In this document: positions 33,410-41,897 of the stretch, in pieces
Numbering within the stretch: position 1 is the first letter of the stretch
Layout: every line of letters begins with the position of its first letter
Source: Deltaproteobacteria bacterium
GTDB taxonomy: Bacteria; Myxococcota_A; UBA9160; UBA6930
DNA length: 54,457 nt
NCBI GenBank assembly: GCA_029261795.1
Contig: JAJDAP010000092.1
Location: 1 to 54,457, forward strand
Direction of reading: 5' to 3'
Notes under the pieces: model-generated
Database searches by the model: none
What the model was told of the DNA's origin: nothing
Seen by the model: the letters and a program-made list of their open reading frames with translations, nothing else
Program-made: the position numbers and the translations under genes

Positions 33410-35155
33410 CTAGGCGGACGCGGCCAGCGCGCGCGCGACGGCATTCCAGGTCTGCCGATGCAGCGCCAGGTTCGTGGCGGGGTCGAAACGGACCTCGACG
33501 AGATTCGGCCCCGTGGCCCTGGCCACCGCGTGCTCGACTTCAGTGACTGAAGTCGCCACGATGGCCGGACAGCCGTAGGCCTCTGCGATCGGCGCCAGGG
33601 CCTGATCGTGGGCCAGTCGGAAGACGTCCTCGAAGCGCACCGCCTCGCCTCGATCCGCGATCGGAAGATGGTCGAAGATTCCCCCACCCCCGTCGTTCAT
33701 TGCAACGACGGTCAGCGGTAGCGAGCGCCGACGTGCGGTGAACCACGCGCCCGCGTCGTGAAGCAGCGCGAGATCGCCGGTCAGCAGAACCACCGGACGA
33801 CCGGTCTCCGCCGCGCCCAGCGCCGAAGACAACATGCCATCGATGCCATTGGCGCCACGATTGCCGAGAAACCGCACCGGTTTCGAGAACGGGGGAAGGA
33901 AGCTTTCGGCGTCTCTCACCGCGAGGCTGTTCGAGAGATAGACGATCGAACCAGGCTCGATACCCCTCGCCACGGCGCCCAGCACGGAAGGCGGCTGCAA
34001 GCCGGGGGCTTGCTCCGAGTCGACCGAGTGAATCGCATCCCAGGCGCGTTTGTCGGCGTCGAGCCATGCCGGAAGCCAGCCCGGGTCGCGGTGCGCGGAG
34101 GCCACCGATGTCAGGCTCGCCAGGGAAACCGGCGCCGCGTCGACCCATTGATCGACGCGCAGATCCGGATCGCGACGCATCCCTTCGGGATCGAATGCGA
34201 CGACACGACCCGTCTGCGCGGCGAACCAGCGGTGCAATGCCTTCGAGGTCGCTGGTGCTCCGAGGCAGATCACCAGATCCGGACACATCCTGGCGCCGAA
34301 CGACTCGCAACGCAGCAGCGCATCGGCACTCGCGATGAGCGGCGCCAGCTCACTGGCCGCACCGGAGCGGAGACCCGAGAGCGGCTCCGCCAAGAGCGGT
34401 AGACCCATGCGACGCGCCCAGCCTGCGATCTCGAGCGCCTCGCTGTCGATTGGATCGAGTGGGCCGGCGACCAACAACGGCCGAGCCGCCCCGGCCAACG
34501 CCTCGCCCAGGGCGGCGAGCCCCGACGCGCCGGCTCTGTGCGTTGGAGGTTCGCGGCGCAGCAGCGTGGGCACCCGGCTCGATACCGACCGCGTACCGCT
34601 CGGATCGAGGGGCTCGCGAAACGGCAGATTCAGATGCACCGGGCCCGGGCGCAGTCCGCTCGCTTCGTGCGTGGCACGCTCGGCCAGAGAACGCGCCAGC
34701 CGCTCGGGCTGCGGCGTTTCGTCCGGCGGCGGCGATTCGTGGAACCAGCGTACGTGGGTGCCGAACAGGTGGGTCTGGTCGATCGTTTGCGGCGCGCCTC
34801 GATCGCGCAGCTCGGCCGGTCGGTCCGCCGTGAGCACGATCAACGGGATCGCGGCCCGATCCGCCTCGGCCACGGCAGGAGCGAAGTTGACCGCAGCCGT
34901 GCCGGAGGTGCAGACCAAGGCCACCGGCGCCCGGGCCGCGCGCGCCAGGCCGAGGCCGAAGAAAGCGGCCGAGCGCTCGTCCACATGGGTCGAGATGTGA
35001 AGGCCCGGTGTCGTCGCAGCCGTGGCCGCGAGCGGTGCCGAGCGCGAGCCGGCGCACACGACGACGTGCACGACACCCGCGTCAGTGAGATCGCGAAGCA
35101 ACTGGGCGGCGAAAGCGTAGTTCGGGTTGGTCGCCGCGAGCGGAGAGAGCGCCAC
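33410..35155 (-). CDS. menD: SEPHCHC synthase
   Basis: A 581-residue thiamine diphosphate enzyme. N-terminal VVCAGSRSAPLAATAA and HVDERSAAFFGLGLARA (with the catalytic Glu), VCTSGTAAVNFAPAVAEA, TADRPAELRDRGAPQTIDQ, and the cofactor site LTGDLALLHDAGAW followed by NDGGGGIFDHLP. It condenses isochorismate with 2-oxoglutarate. The start is a GTG at 35155, directly joined to the TAG stop of the isochorismate synthase gene, so translation is probably coupled. Confidence 0.93.
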   Translation of the reverse strand: MALSPLAATNPNYAFAAQLLRDLTDAGVVHVVVCAGSRSAPLAATAATTPGLHISTHVDERSAAFFGLGLARAARAPVALVCTSGTAAVNFAPAVAEADRAAIPLIVLTADRPAELRDRGAPQTIDQTHLFGTHVRWFHESPPPDETPQPERLARSLAERATHEASGLRPGPVHLNLPFREPLDPSGTRSVSSRVPTLLRREPPTHRAGASGLAALGEALAGAARPLLVAGPLDPIDSEALEIAGWARRMGLPLLAEPLSGLRSGAASELAPLIASADALLRCESFGARMCPDLVICLGAPATSKALHRWFAAQTGRVVAFDPEGMRRDPDLRVDQWVDAAPVSLASLTSVASAHRDPGWLPAWLDADKRAWDAIHSVDSEQAPGLQPPSVLGAVARGIEPGSIVYLSNSLAVRDAESFLPPFSKPVRFLGNRGANGIDGMLSSALGAAETGRPVVLLTGDLALLHDAGAWFTARRRSLPLTVVAMNDGGGGIFDHLPIADRGEAVRFEDVFRLAHDQALAPIAEAYGCPAIVATSVTEVEHAVARATGPNLVEVRFDPATNLALHRQTWNAVARALAASA

Positions 35156-36466
35156 CTAGACCTCCACCAGGCAGTCGATGATCGCGCGCATCTTGAGCCG
35201 TGTCTCTTCGTGCTCGGCCTCCGGTTCCGAGCCCGCCACGATCCCGGCCCCAGCGAAGACGTAGGCATCCTTTCCTCGGAGCAGCGCACTGCGCAATGCA
35301 ACCGCCATGGCACCTTCGCCATCGAGGCCGACCCAGCCAAGAGGCCCCGCATAACATCCACGGGACAAGGGCTCGCGATCCCTCAACCACGCCAGTGCCG
35401 CCGCCGTCGGCACGCCGCCGACAGCGGGTGTCGGCTGCATCGCGGCTGCGAGTTCGAGGAGGCCAGCCTCCCTCCGAAGTGCGCGGAACGGCGTATGCAG
35501 GTGATGCACCCCCCCGGTCGACAGAATCGAAGGGGCCTCGGCGACGTCCAGCTCCGAGACATGCGACACCAGCGATTCCGCGATCGCGTCGCGCACGAAA
35601 CGGTGCTCTTCCTGGTCCTTCTTCGATTCGAGCAGTGCCTCGGCACGCTTGCAGTCGATTTCCGGTGAGCGCGAACGCGCCGTCGAACCCGCCACGGCAT
35701 CGGCCAGGACACGCTGCCCTTCGACCCGAATCAGCCGCTCGGGCGTCGCGCCCAACAACGTCCCGCCGGCCATCGGGAATGAGAATCGCACAGCATCCGG
35801 CTCGCTTCGCGCGAGCCGTTCGAGCACGAGCCCGGGGTCGAATGGAGCCTCGGCCGATGCATGGCAGGACCGGGCCAGCACGACCTTCTGTAGGTCTCCG
35901 CAACCGATAGCGTCGACCGCCCGCTGGACCCGCCCGCGAAAATCCGCCGCCGTTTCGTCCGGCCGGATTCGGATCGTGCCCAGATCGCCAGGTTCGAGTG
36001 CCTTCGTCGCGAAACGCGCGAGCGTCGCGAAACGCGCGAGCGTCGCGTCTCGAAGCCGACATGCGGCATCGCGGTCGGCCTCGCCCGCCACCGCGCAGAC
36101 GGTGCGGCCATCGGCAACCCGGAACGCCAGCTTCGGGATCACCCAGCGCGCGGCCGGCGCGTCTCCCCAGACGCCACCGCTCGCGCGGGCGGGATCGAAT
36201 GGCCCGGCGCCCATCCACAGGGCGCCGCCATGGGCGACGGCGGCACCCGCCTCCGCGCTCGCATCGACACGAATCTCCCGGACCGCATCCGCCAACGCAG
36301 CCAGGCCGAGCGCGGCGGCGGTCGTGCCCACGCAGGCCTCTCCGATCCCGAGCACCCACTCGTCGCGAACCGGATCCTTCAGCCAGGCCAGATCGGGGAG
36401 TGCACTTCGCATGATCTCGCGCTCGACGAGTTCGGGCGCTTCCAGCCAATCCACGCGAATCGTCAC
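35156..36466 (-). CDS. menF: Isochorismate synthase
   Basis: A 436-residue chorismate-binding enzyme. The C-terminal half has LQKVVLARS, FSFPMAGGTLLGATPERL, ADAVAGSTARS, STGGVHHLHTPF, PTPAVGGVPTAAAL, SRGCYAGPLGW and FAGAGIVAGSEPEAEHEET, the set found in MenF/EntC. It converts chorismate to isochorismate. MenF is preferred to EntC because of the operon. Two in-frame copies of an 18-base unit give LARFAT twice (36007-36042). The ATG at 36466 overlaps the menG stop as ATGA. Confidence 0.92.
   Translation of the reverse strand: MTIRVDWLEAPELVEREIMRSALPDLAWLKDPVRDEWVLGIGEACVGTTAAALGLAALADAVREIRVDASAEAGAAVAHGGALWMGAGPFDPARASGGVWGDAPAARWVIPKLAFRVADGRTVCAVAGEADRDAACRLRDATLARFATLARFATKALEPGDLGTIRIRPDETAADFRGRVQRAVDAIGCGDLQKVVLARSCHASAEAPFDPGLVLERLARSEPDAVRFSFPMAGGTLLGATPERLIRVEGQRVLADAVAGSTARSRSPEIDCKRAEALLESKKDQEEHRFVRDAIAESLVSHVSELDVAEAPSILSTGGVHHLHTPFRALRREAGLLELAAAMQPTPAVGGVPTAAALAWLRDREPLSRGCYAGPLGWVGLDGEGAMAVALRSALLRGKDAYVFAGAGIVAGSEPEAEHEETRLKMRAIIDCLVEV
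36007..36042. repeat. In-frame 18-base tandem duplication in menF
   Basis: Two identical 18-base units (TCGCGAAACGCGCGAGCG) encode LARFAT twice, in the N-terminal, less conserved half of the isochorismate synthase. Most likely a replication-slippage product that was tolerated. Confidence 0.9.
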
Positions 36467-37161
36467 GCCACGCCCTTCCGACCGAGCCAGAGTTGGACTG
36501 CCCCGAACAGGAAGCGCTGCTGGCGAATCTCTTCGAGGCCGACCTTCTCGAGCCCAGCGCGCAGTTCATTCGCATCCGGGAGATAGGCGGTCGATTCAGG
36601 CAGATAGCGGTAGGCCTCACGATCGGACAGCAAACCCCCGACCAGGGGCACCACCCGGTCGAAATAGAGCGAGTGCGCCACCGCGATCGCTCGCGAACTC
36701 GGGCGGTCGACATCCAGTAGCGCGATGCGGCCAGCGGGCCGAAGCACCCGGCCGATCTCTTCGAAGGCCCGCTCGAGGGAACCGAAATTGCGGAGTGCGA
36801 AGCCACACGTCACCACGTCCACGCTCGCCGCGGGTAGCGGTAGCCTCTCGGCGTCTGCCTGGACGAAGACCGCGGCGACTCCCCGTCTGACAGCTCCGCG
36901 CAACATCTCACGCGAGAAGTCGGCTCCCACCACGCTGGCCCCGAGAGCCGCGGCCTGCTGACACAGGTCGCCGGTTCCGCAGGCGAGGTCGAGCACGAGA
37001 TCGCCTGGGCCGACCGACGCAGCAGCCAGCGCATGACGCCGCCAGCGCTGGTCGAGGCCCCCGGTCATCAAGCGGTTGATCACGTCGTAGCGCGGCGCGA
37101 TCCGGTCGAACATCGATTGCACGGCGGCGCGCTTTTCCGAGGCCTCAGGCAACGCGCTCAT
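36463..37161 (-). CDS. menG: Demethylmenaquinone methyltransferase
   Basis: A 232-residue UbiE/MenG SAM methyltransferase. MFDRIAPRYDVINRLMTGG (signature 1), LVLDLACGTGDLCQQA (SAM site), CGFALRNFGSLERAFEEIGRV (signature 2) and LPESTAYLPDANEL. It performs the last methylation of menaquinone. The start is taken at ATG 37161 (MSALP), which overlaps the regulator's stop as ATGA; an ATG two codons upstream is possible. It could also serve ubiquinone synthesis, but only menaquinone genes are present here. Confidence 0.92.
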   Translation of the reverse strand: MSALPEASEKRAAVQSMFDRIAPRYDVINRLMTGGLDQRWRRHALAAASVGPGDLVLDLACGTGDLCQQAAALGASVVGADFSREMLRGAVRRGVAAVFVQADAERLPLPAASVDVVTCGFALRNFGSLERAFEEIGRVLRPAGRIALLDVDRPSSRAIAVAHSLYFDRVVPLVGGLLSDREAYRYLPESTAYLPDANELRAGLEKVGLEEIRQQRFLFGAVQLWLGRKGVA

Positions 37162-37940
37162 CGCCACTCCACGTCAATGGCGAGATGACTGCCCCCGCTT
37201 GCCGTGAGTGCGTCGCGGAGCGACTCGTCGCCGCCGCTATCGGCCAGCCGTTCGAGCGCTCGCCTAACGAGCGTGCGTTGGAAGTGGAGCGCGACGAGGC
37301 GCGTCACCTCGGGCAGCAACGTTCGAAACAGATCGCTCACGGCCTCCGCTTCGCCGACGGAAGCTCTGCCGGCCCCGCGGACACCCGCCTTGCGGACACC
37401 CGCCTTGCGGACGTGGTCATCGAAGAGGTCGATGGCGCGCTCGGTCACGGACTCGATGCCGCGCGCGTGTTCCTGGGCCAGTTCGAGGAGCGCGGGAATC
37501 GGCAGGCCTCCGTTCATCAGGGACAGCCCGGCCCGGGCCATCTGCAGGTCGGCCTCGCTGAAGCGTTGCTCGTCGCCCACTTCGAGCGCCTGGATCAAGC
37601 CAGCGCTTTCGGCGCCGGCCAGCAACGCTTCCGGCACGCCGGCCTCGGCGGCGAGTTCGGCGCGGCTGAAGGTCCGTCCGCCCACGTGTTCTGCGACCAG
37701 TGCGTCTAGCAGGGGACCATCGGCGTCGGCGCGCTCGAGCAGGCGCTCGATCTGGGCCAGCTTGAAGCCCTGGCCGGCGAGTTCGCGCACCCGCTTCAGC
37801 TGCGCCAGGTGCCCGTCCCGGTAGACGGCCACCCGTCCCCTTCGTTCAGGGGCCTCGAGCAGGCCGCGGCTCTGGTAGTAGCGGACGGTATCGACGGCGA
37901 CGCCCGCGCGGGCCGCCAACTCCTCTACGCGGTACTCCAT
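37158..37940 (-). CDS. MerR-family transcriptional regulator leading the menaquinone operon
   Basis: A 260-residue protein. The MerR winged helix-turn-helix is clear: YRVEELAARAGVAVDTVRYY, GLLEAPERRGRVAVYRDG and LKRVRELAGQGFKLAQIERL. The C-terminal part is long for the family, helical and without cysteines, so direct metal or thiol sensing is unlikely. A 15-base tandem repeat encodes VRKAG twice (37377-37406). It is the first gene of the unit and is coupled to menG by a four-base overlap, so it probably regulates quinone synthesis and itself. A dyad directly upstream of its start may be its operator. Confidence 0.85.
   Translation of the reverse strand: MEYRVEELAARAGVAVDTVRYYQSRGLLEAPERRGRVAVYRDGHLAQLKRVRELAGQGFKLAQIERLLERADADGPLLDALVAEHVGGRTFSRAELAAEAGVPEALLAGAESAGLIQALEVGDEQRFSEADLQMARAGLSLMNGGLPIPALLELAQEHARGIESVTERAIDLFDDHVRKAGVRKAGVRGAGRASVGEAEAVSDLFRTLLPEVTRLVALHFQRTLVRRALERLADSGGDESLRDALTASGGSHLAIDVEWR
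37377..37406. repeat. In-frame 15-base tandem duplication in the MerR-type gene
   Basis: Two identical 15-base units (GCGGACACCCGCCTT), followed by the first bases of a third, encode VRKAG twice and then VRGAG. They lie in a linker between helices of the effector region. Confidence 0.9.
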
Positions 37941-37942
37941 GC

Positions 37943-37960
37943 AAGTACTCTAGGAGTATT
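37943..37960 (-). promoter_or_regulatory. Dyad upstream of the MerR-type gene, candidate operator
   Basis: AGTACTC, TAG, GAGTATT form a near-perfect dyad three bases upstream of the ATG at 37940. MerR regulators bind such dyads inside promoters with a long spacer. I cannot place convincing -35 and -10 boxes around it, so its role as autoregulatory operator is inferred from position. Confidence 0.4.
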
Positions 37961-38015
37961 CACTCACATCGTCGAACAAAGCCCGTCCGGCGAGTAGGCG
38001 ACCGCAACCGGGGAA

Positions 38016-38702
38016 CTACGAACGTTTGAGCAGTAGCGTGCGGGGATCGAGGGCGACGCGCAGCGCCGTGGTATCCGGATTCTCGTGATCCTTCAACGCC
38101 CGCAGTGCGACCCCGTTGGATTCCGGCTCGAGGGCCAGGATGACGTCGAAGTGCTCGCGAAGGCCATCGAGGTGCTCCGGAACGCCCGCACCCTCATCGG
38201 AACCGGCGGCCGAGATCCAGATCTCGGCTGGGAGATCCCGGGCAATCGCTCGCCAGGCCGAGAGTTCCGTGGCGCCGAGACCCGCAGGATCGATCCCCTC
38301 GACGATGACGAGCACGGGCTTGATACCGGCCTCCTGCTCCAGCGCGATCGCTTCCCCCAGCTTGGAGGCGTCGAAGTCGGCCGGCGGGTAGGCACGAATC
38401 GAGCGACGCCGGTCGACGTCCGCATGGACCACGGCCTCATCCTCGAGGCGCGCAGAGGCGGCCAGATCGTCGAAGACGGTGTCGTAGAAGTCGCGGGTAT
38501 GCGCCACGGTCTGATCGAGCACCACGTGCAACACGTGATCGCCACGGATCAGATCGTCGAGCGCGACCCCAACGAGAAACGAGGTCTTTCCGACCCCGTG
38601 TCCCGCGATGACCAATCCCAGATTGCCTCGCCCCAGCCCACCGTGCAGGCCCTTTTCGAGCAGCCTGAGGGGGCTTCGCGCAGTCAGAAACTTCTTGTAC
38701 AT
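38016..38702 (-). CDS. RecA/KaiC-like P-loop ATPase of unknown function
   Basis: A 228-residue protein with a clear Walker A, IAGHGVGKTSFLVGVALDD near residue 33, and a Walker B-like hydrophobic strand ending VLVIVEGID near residue 143. The general layout (GGLGRGNLGLVIAGHG, HVLHVVLDQTV) resembles the single-domain RecA/KaiC superfamily. No DNA-binding or kinase motif is visible. It starts 61 bases after the fusA stop with GGGAGGTG as ribosome binding site, so it may be co-transcribed with EF-G. I cannot name a function. Confidence 0.7.
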   Translation of the reverse strand: MYKKFLTARSPLRLLEKGLHGGLGRGNLGLVIAGHGVGKTSFLVGVALDDLIRGDHVLHVVLDQTVAHTRDFYDTVFDDLAASARLEDEAVVHADVDRRRSIRAYPPADFDASKLGEAIALEQEAGIKPVLVIVEGIDPAGLGATELSAWRAIARDLPAEIWISAAGSDEGAGVPEHLDGLREHFDVILALEPESNGVALRALKDHENPDTTALRVALDPRTLLLKRS

Positions 38703-38763
38703 ACGGCTGGCACCTCCCTTCCGAGTGTAGTGCGGACGCGGCCTCCTCGGGAGGCAGGCGTTC

Positions 38764-40857
38764 CTAATCGTCGTCTTCGACCTGGACCTGGTCCCTGTAC
38801 TTCTCTTTCAGCTCTGCCGAAACGTCGCCGGCGGCCGGGGAGTACTTGGCGAACTCCATGGTGAACTCGGCCTTGCCCTGGGTCACCGAGCGGAGGTCCG
38901 TGGCGTAGCCGAACATTTCCGCGAGCGGCACGTCGGCCTCGATCTGGCAGAAGCCATCGTCCTCGGTGGTCCCGATGACGGTGCCGCGACGCTGCATGAT
39001 GGTCTTGATCACGGCGCCCTGGAACTCGGTGGGGCCTTCGACCGAGAGGGTCATCACCGGTTCGAGGATGATCGGCTTGGCGCGACCGTAGAACTCGCGG
39101 AAAGCGCCGCGCGCGGTTGCCTGGAACGCGTTGTCCGAGGAGTCGACCGAGTGCGACTTGCCGTCGTTGACGACGATCTTCATGCCGATCACCGGGAACC
39201 CGATCAGGCGCCCCTTGGGCATCATCGAGCGGAAGCCCTTCTCGACCGAGGGGATGTACTCGGTCGGGATGGCGCCGCCGCGCACTTCGCTGACGAACTC
39301 GAAATCGGTACCGTCCGTGGTCGGCTCGACGTAGCCGGCCACCTTGCCGAACTGACCCGAGCCACCGGTCTGCTTCTTGTGCGTGTAGCTGAAGTCGGTG
39401 CGCTGGGAGATCGTCTCGCGATAGGCGACCTGGGGCGCGCCGGTCTCGACGATCACGTCGTACTCGCGCTTCATGCGCTCGACGTACACTTCGAGGTGGA
39501 GTTCGCCCATTCCCGAGATGATCGTCTCGCCACTCTCGGGATCGGCCTCGGCGCGGAAGGTCGGGTCTTCGCGAACGAAGCGCCCGATGGCCTTCGACAT
39601 GTTCGTCTGGCCCTTCTGCTCGGTAGGCTTGATCGAGAGGGAGATCACCGGGTCCGGCACGTGCATGGCGCTCATGGCCACGTCGACGGTGCCGTCGGTG
39701 AAGGTATCGCCGGAAGCGCAATCGATGCCGAACAGCGCCACGATGTCACCGCCGGTGGAGGACTCGATGTCCTCCATGTCGTTCGAGTGCATACGCACCA
39801 GACGCCCGACCTTGTGCTTCTTCTTGGTGCGCGCGTTGAAGATGTTCATGCCCTTCGTCAACGTGCCCTGGTAGACCCGGACGTAGGTCAGCTGGCCGTA
39901 ACGCCCGTCTTCGAGCTTGAACGCGAGGGCCACGAGCGGCTTCTGTGGATCGCTCGAGATCTCGATCGGCGCGTCGTCGTTGGAGAGATCGACGCCGGTA
40001 TTCTCCACGTCCATGGGGCTCGGCAGGTAGGCGGTCACCGCGTCGAGCAGCTTCTGGACGCCCTTGTTCTTGTATGCGGAGCCAAGATAGACGGGCGTCA
40101 GATCGAGCGAGAGGACACCGTTGCGGGTCGCTGCGTGGATCTGATCTTCGCTGACGTTCTCCTCGAGGATCGCTTCCATCAGTTCGTCGGAGAACATCGA
40201 AACGGCGTCGAGCATCTCCTCGCGCGCGGCTTCCGCCTCGGCCTGCATATCGGCCGGGATCTCTTCTTCGACGATGTGCTCGCCGTTCTCGCCTTCGAAG
40301 CGGTAGGCCTTCATCTTGACGAGGTCGACGACACCGGCGAACTCGTTCTCGAGGCCGATCGGCAGCTGCATCAGCACGGCGTTGTGCTTGAGCTTGTCGC
40401 GCAGGCCTTCGACGACGCGCTTCGGGTTCGCACCGGCGCGATCGAGCTTGTTGATGAACGCGATCCTGGGGACCTTGTAGCGCTTCATCTGACGGTCCAC
40501 GGTCATCGACTGGGACTGCACGCCAGCCACGCCGCAGAGGATCAGGACGGCGCCATCGAGCACGCGCAGCGAACGCTCGACTTCGATGGTGAAGTCGACG
40601 TGGCCGGGCGTATCGATGATGTTGATGTGGTGATTGTTCCACTCGGTGTGGGTCGCGGCGGACGTGATCGTGATGCCGCGCTCCTTCTCGAGCTCCATGT
40701 GGTCCATCGTGGCGCCGACGCCATCCTTGCCGCGCACCTCGGCAATCCGATGGATCCGGTTCGTGTAGAACAGGATCCGCTCGGTGAGCGTGGTCTTGCC
40801 CGAGTCGATGTGGGCACTGATGCCGATGTTGCGGATCGTAGAGAGGTCGGTCGCCAT
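38764..40857 (-). CDS. fusA: Translation elongation factor G, mitochondrial EFG1/spd type
   Basis: A 697-residue translational GTPase with all five EF-G domains. G1 is [22 protein letters not shown]3 [23 protein letters not shown]4 [12 protein letters not shown]. The HIDSGKTT form, [23 protein letters not shown], the [11 protein letters not shown] stretch and [17 protein letters not shown] are closer to mitochondrial EFG1 and its bacterial relatives (spdEFG1 of spirochaetes, planctomycetes and deltaproteobacteria) than to canonical EF-G (HIDAGKTTTTERIL). It should act in translocation; the second spd paralogue, for ribosome recycling, is not here. No rpsL/rpsG/tuf genes lie beside it, unlike the canonical str operon. 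Confidence 0.92.
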   Translation of the reverse strand: MATDLSTIRNIGISAHIDSGKTTLTERILFYTNRIHRIAEVRGKDGVGATMDHMELEKERGITITSAATHTEWNNHHINIIDTPGHVDFTIEVERSLRVLDGAVLILCGVAGVQSQSMTVDRQMKRYKVPRIAFINKLDRAGANPKRVVEGLRDKLKHNAVLMQLPIGLENEFAGVVDLVKMKAYRFEGENGEHIVEEEIPADMQAEAEAAREEMLDAVSMFSDELMEAILEENVSEDQIHAATRNGVLSLDLTPVYLGSAYKNKGVQKLLDAVTAYLPSPMDVENTGVDLSNDDAPIEISSDPQKPLVALAFKLEDGRYGQLTYVRVYQGTLTKGMNIFNARTKKKHKVGRLVRMHSNDMEDIESSTGGDIVALFGIDCASGDTFTDGTVDVAMSAMHVPDPVISLSIKPTEQKGQTNMSKAIGRFVREDPTFRAEADPESGETIISGMGELHLEVYVERMKREYDVIVETGAPQVAYRETISQRTDFSYTHKKQTGGSGQFGKVAGYVEPTTDGTDFEFVSEVRGGAIPTEYIPSVEKGFRSMMPKGRLIGFPVIGMKIVVNDGKSHSVDSSDNAFQATARGAFREFYGRAKPIILEPVMTLSVEGPTEFQGAVIKTIMQRRGTVIGTTEDDGFCQIEADVPLAEMFGYATDLRSVTQGKAEFTMEFAKYSPAAGDVSAELKEKYRDQVQVEDDD

Positions 40858-41141
40858 GGTTTCGTCGCTTGGTGACCCACTTCGTCGTCCCTCCCGGTCC
40901 GTGATGTCGGAACCGGAAAGGCGCGAAAGCAGGTTCAGGTGGCTCGCCCCGGCCGTCGTCCATCGGCGGCAAGTGGCGTGCGGAATCCCTTACGGGGGTG
41001 TGCCCCTTTTTCGACCGGAGTCGGCTCGAACCAACGGAGCACCGGAAATGTCGGTCCATTGGAACAGGGGCTTGAGGTGGCGGCGGAAAATAGACGCTTT
41101 TCGCGCCGGAGCAAGCACGCCACCGTTCGCGCCGTATGAAA

Positions 41142-41897
41142 TCACCCCCCAGGGGAGTCGTTTGCCGCGCCACCTGCTGGGGCCGGAAGGTGGGCGATCG
41201 CATGCTCCATGTGCCAGGCCTCGGTATCGCTCGAGTAGGTGAAGGCTCCGCCCACCACGCAGGCCCGGCGTGCGTCGCATCGCTCGGCGCAGCCGGGGGT
41301 GCGGATCCGGGTCTCCCCGCAGCGCGCCGCGTCGAAGCCGGCGCCGACGGCAGCGCCCGGACAGGCCGGTATACAGGGCGCCGGACAGGCCTCACAGGGC
41401 GCCGCTGCGACCAGTCGACGGCCGACGGGTAGCGCCACATCCAGCCAGAGCGCACCGCGCAGGTGAATCCAGGGACCAGCTTCGGGATGCAGCAGCAACC
41501 CGAGGCGGCTCGGCCAACCGAGACCCGCGGCGGCCGCGAGGCCCACCAGATCGCAATAGCCGCCGCCAGGGCCGCCATGAGCGCGATGGCCGAGGACGGC
41601 CTCCGCCCGGATTCCGACGGATTGCAGCTGCGCCGTCGCCGCAGCCAGCCCAGACTCGGTCGCTGCGTCCAGGGGATCCCGCCGGTCCAGGGCGCATGCC
41701 AGGGCCTGTTCGCAGAATCGCGACCCGCGACCCCCGATCACGATGGCGGTTCGGAGCCACCCCGGCCGCTGTTTGCCCGCATGCGCTTCGCCGGCGAACC
41801 GGTCCCAGTCTTCCACGGAGAGGAACCCGTGAAGATCGAGGCCGTCTCGAGCCAATTGGCCGAGTGCGGCATGGACGTGTTCAGCCGACCCGGTCAC
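41142..41897 (-). CDS. Iron-sulfur protein related to epoxyqueuosine reductase (QueG-like)
   Basis: A 251-residue protein. The C-terminal third carries a ferredoxin-like cysteine run, CEACPAPCIPACPG, then further cysteines in RCGETRIRTPGCAERC and DARRACVVGG, enough for one or two 4Fe-4S clusters. The layout resembles the cluster domain of QueG, but it is much shorter than the usual 350-380 residues and the cobalamin-binding part is not obvious. It ends AWHMEHAIAHL. The start at 41897 overlaps the end of the formyltransferase gene by 17 bases. The exact function is not known. It may be a short relative within the QueG superfamily. Confidence 0.6.
   Translation of the reverse strand: MTGSAEHVHAALGQLARDGLDLHGFLSVEDWDRFAGEAHAGKQRPGWLRTAIVIGGRGSRFCEQALACALDRRDPLDAATESGLAAATAQLQSVGIRAEAVLGHRAHGGPGGGYCDLVGLAAAAGLGWPSRLGLLLHPEAGPWIHLRGALWLDVALPVGRRLVAAAPCEACPAPCIPACPGAAVGAGFDAARCGETRIRTPGCAERCDARRACVVGGAFTYSSDTEAWHMEHAIAHLPAPAGGAANDSPGG

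Noticed and set aside
33409..33687. N-terminal extension of the MenH-MenA frame
   Set aside because: Lies inside menD; MVFDARIEV at 33408 is the natural start.
35649..36890. 413-residue plus-strand Ser/Arg-rich frame
   Set aside because: Antisense to menF and menG.
39151..40875. 574-residue plus-strand frame
   Set aside because: Fully antisense to fusA, with Val/Asp/His-rich composition typical of a reverse-strand shadow.
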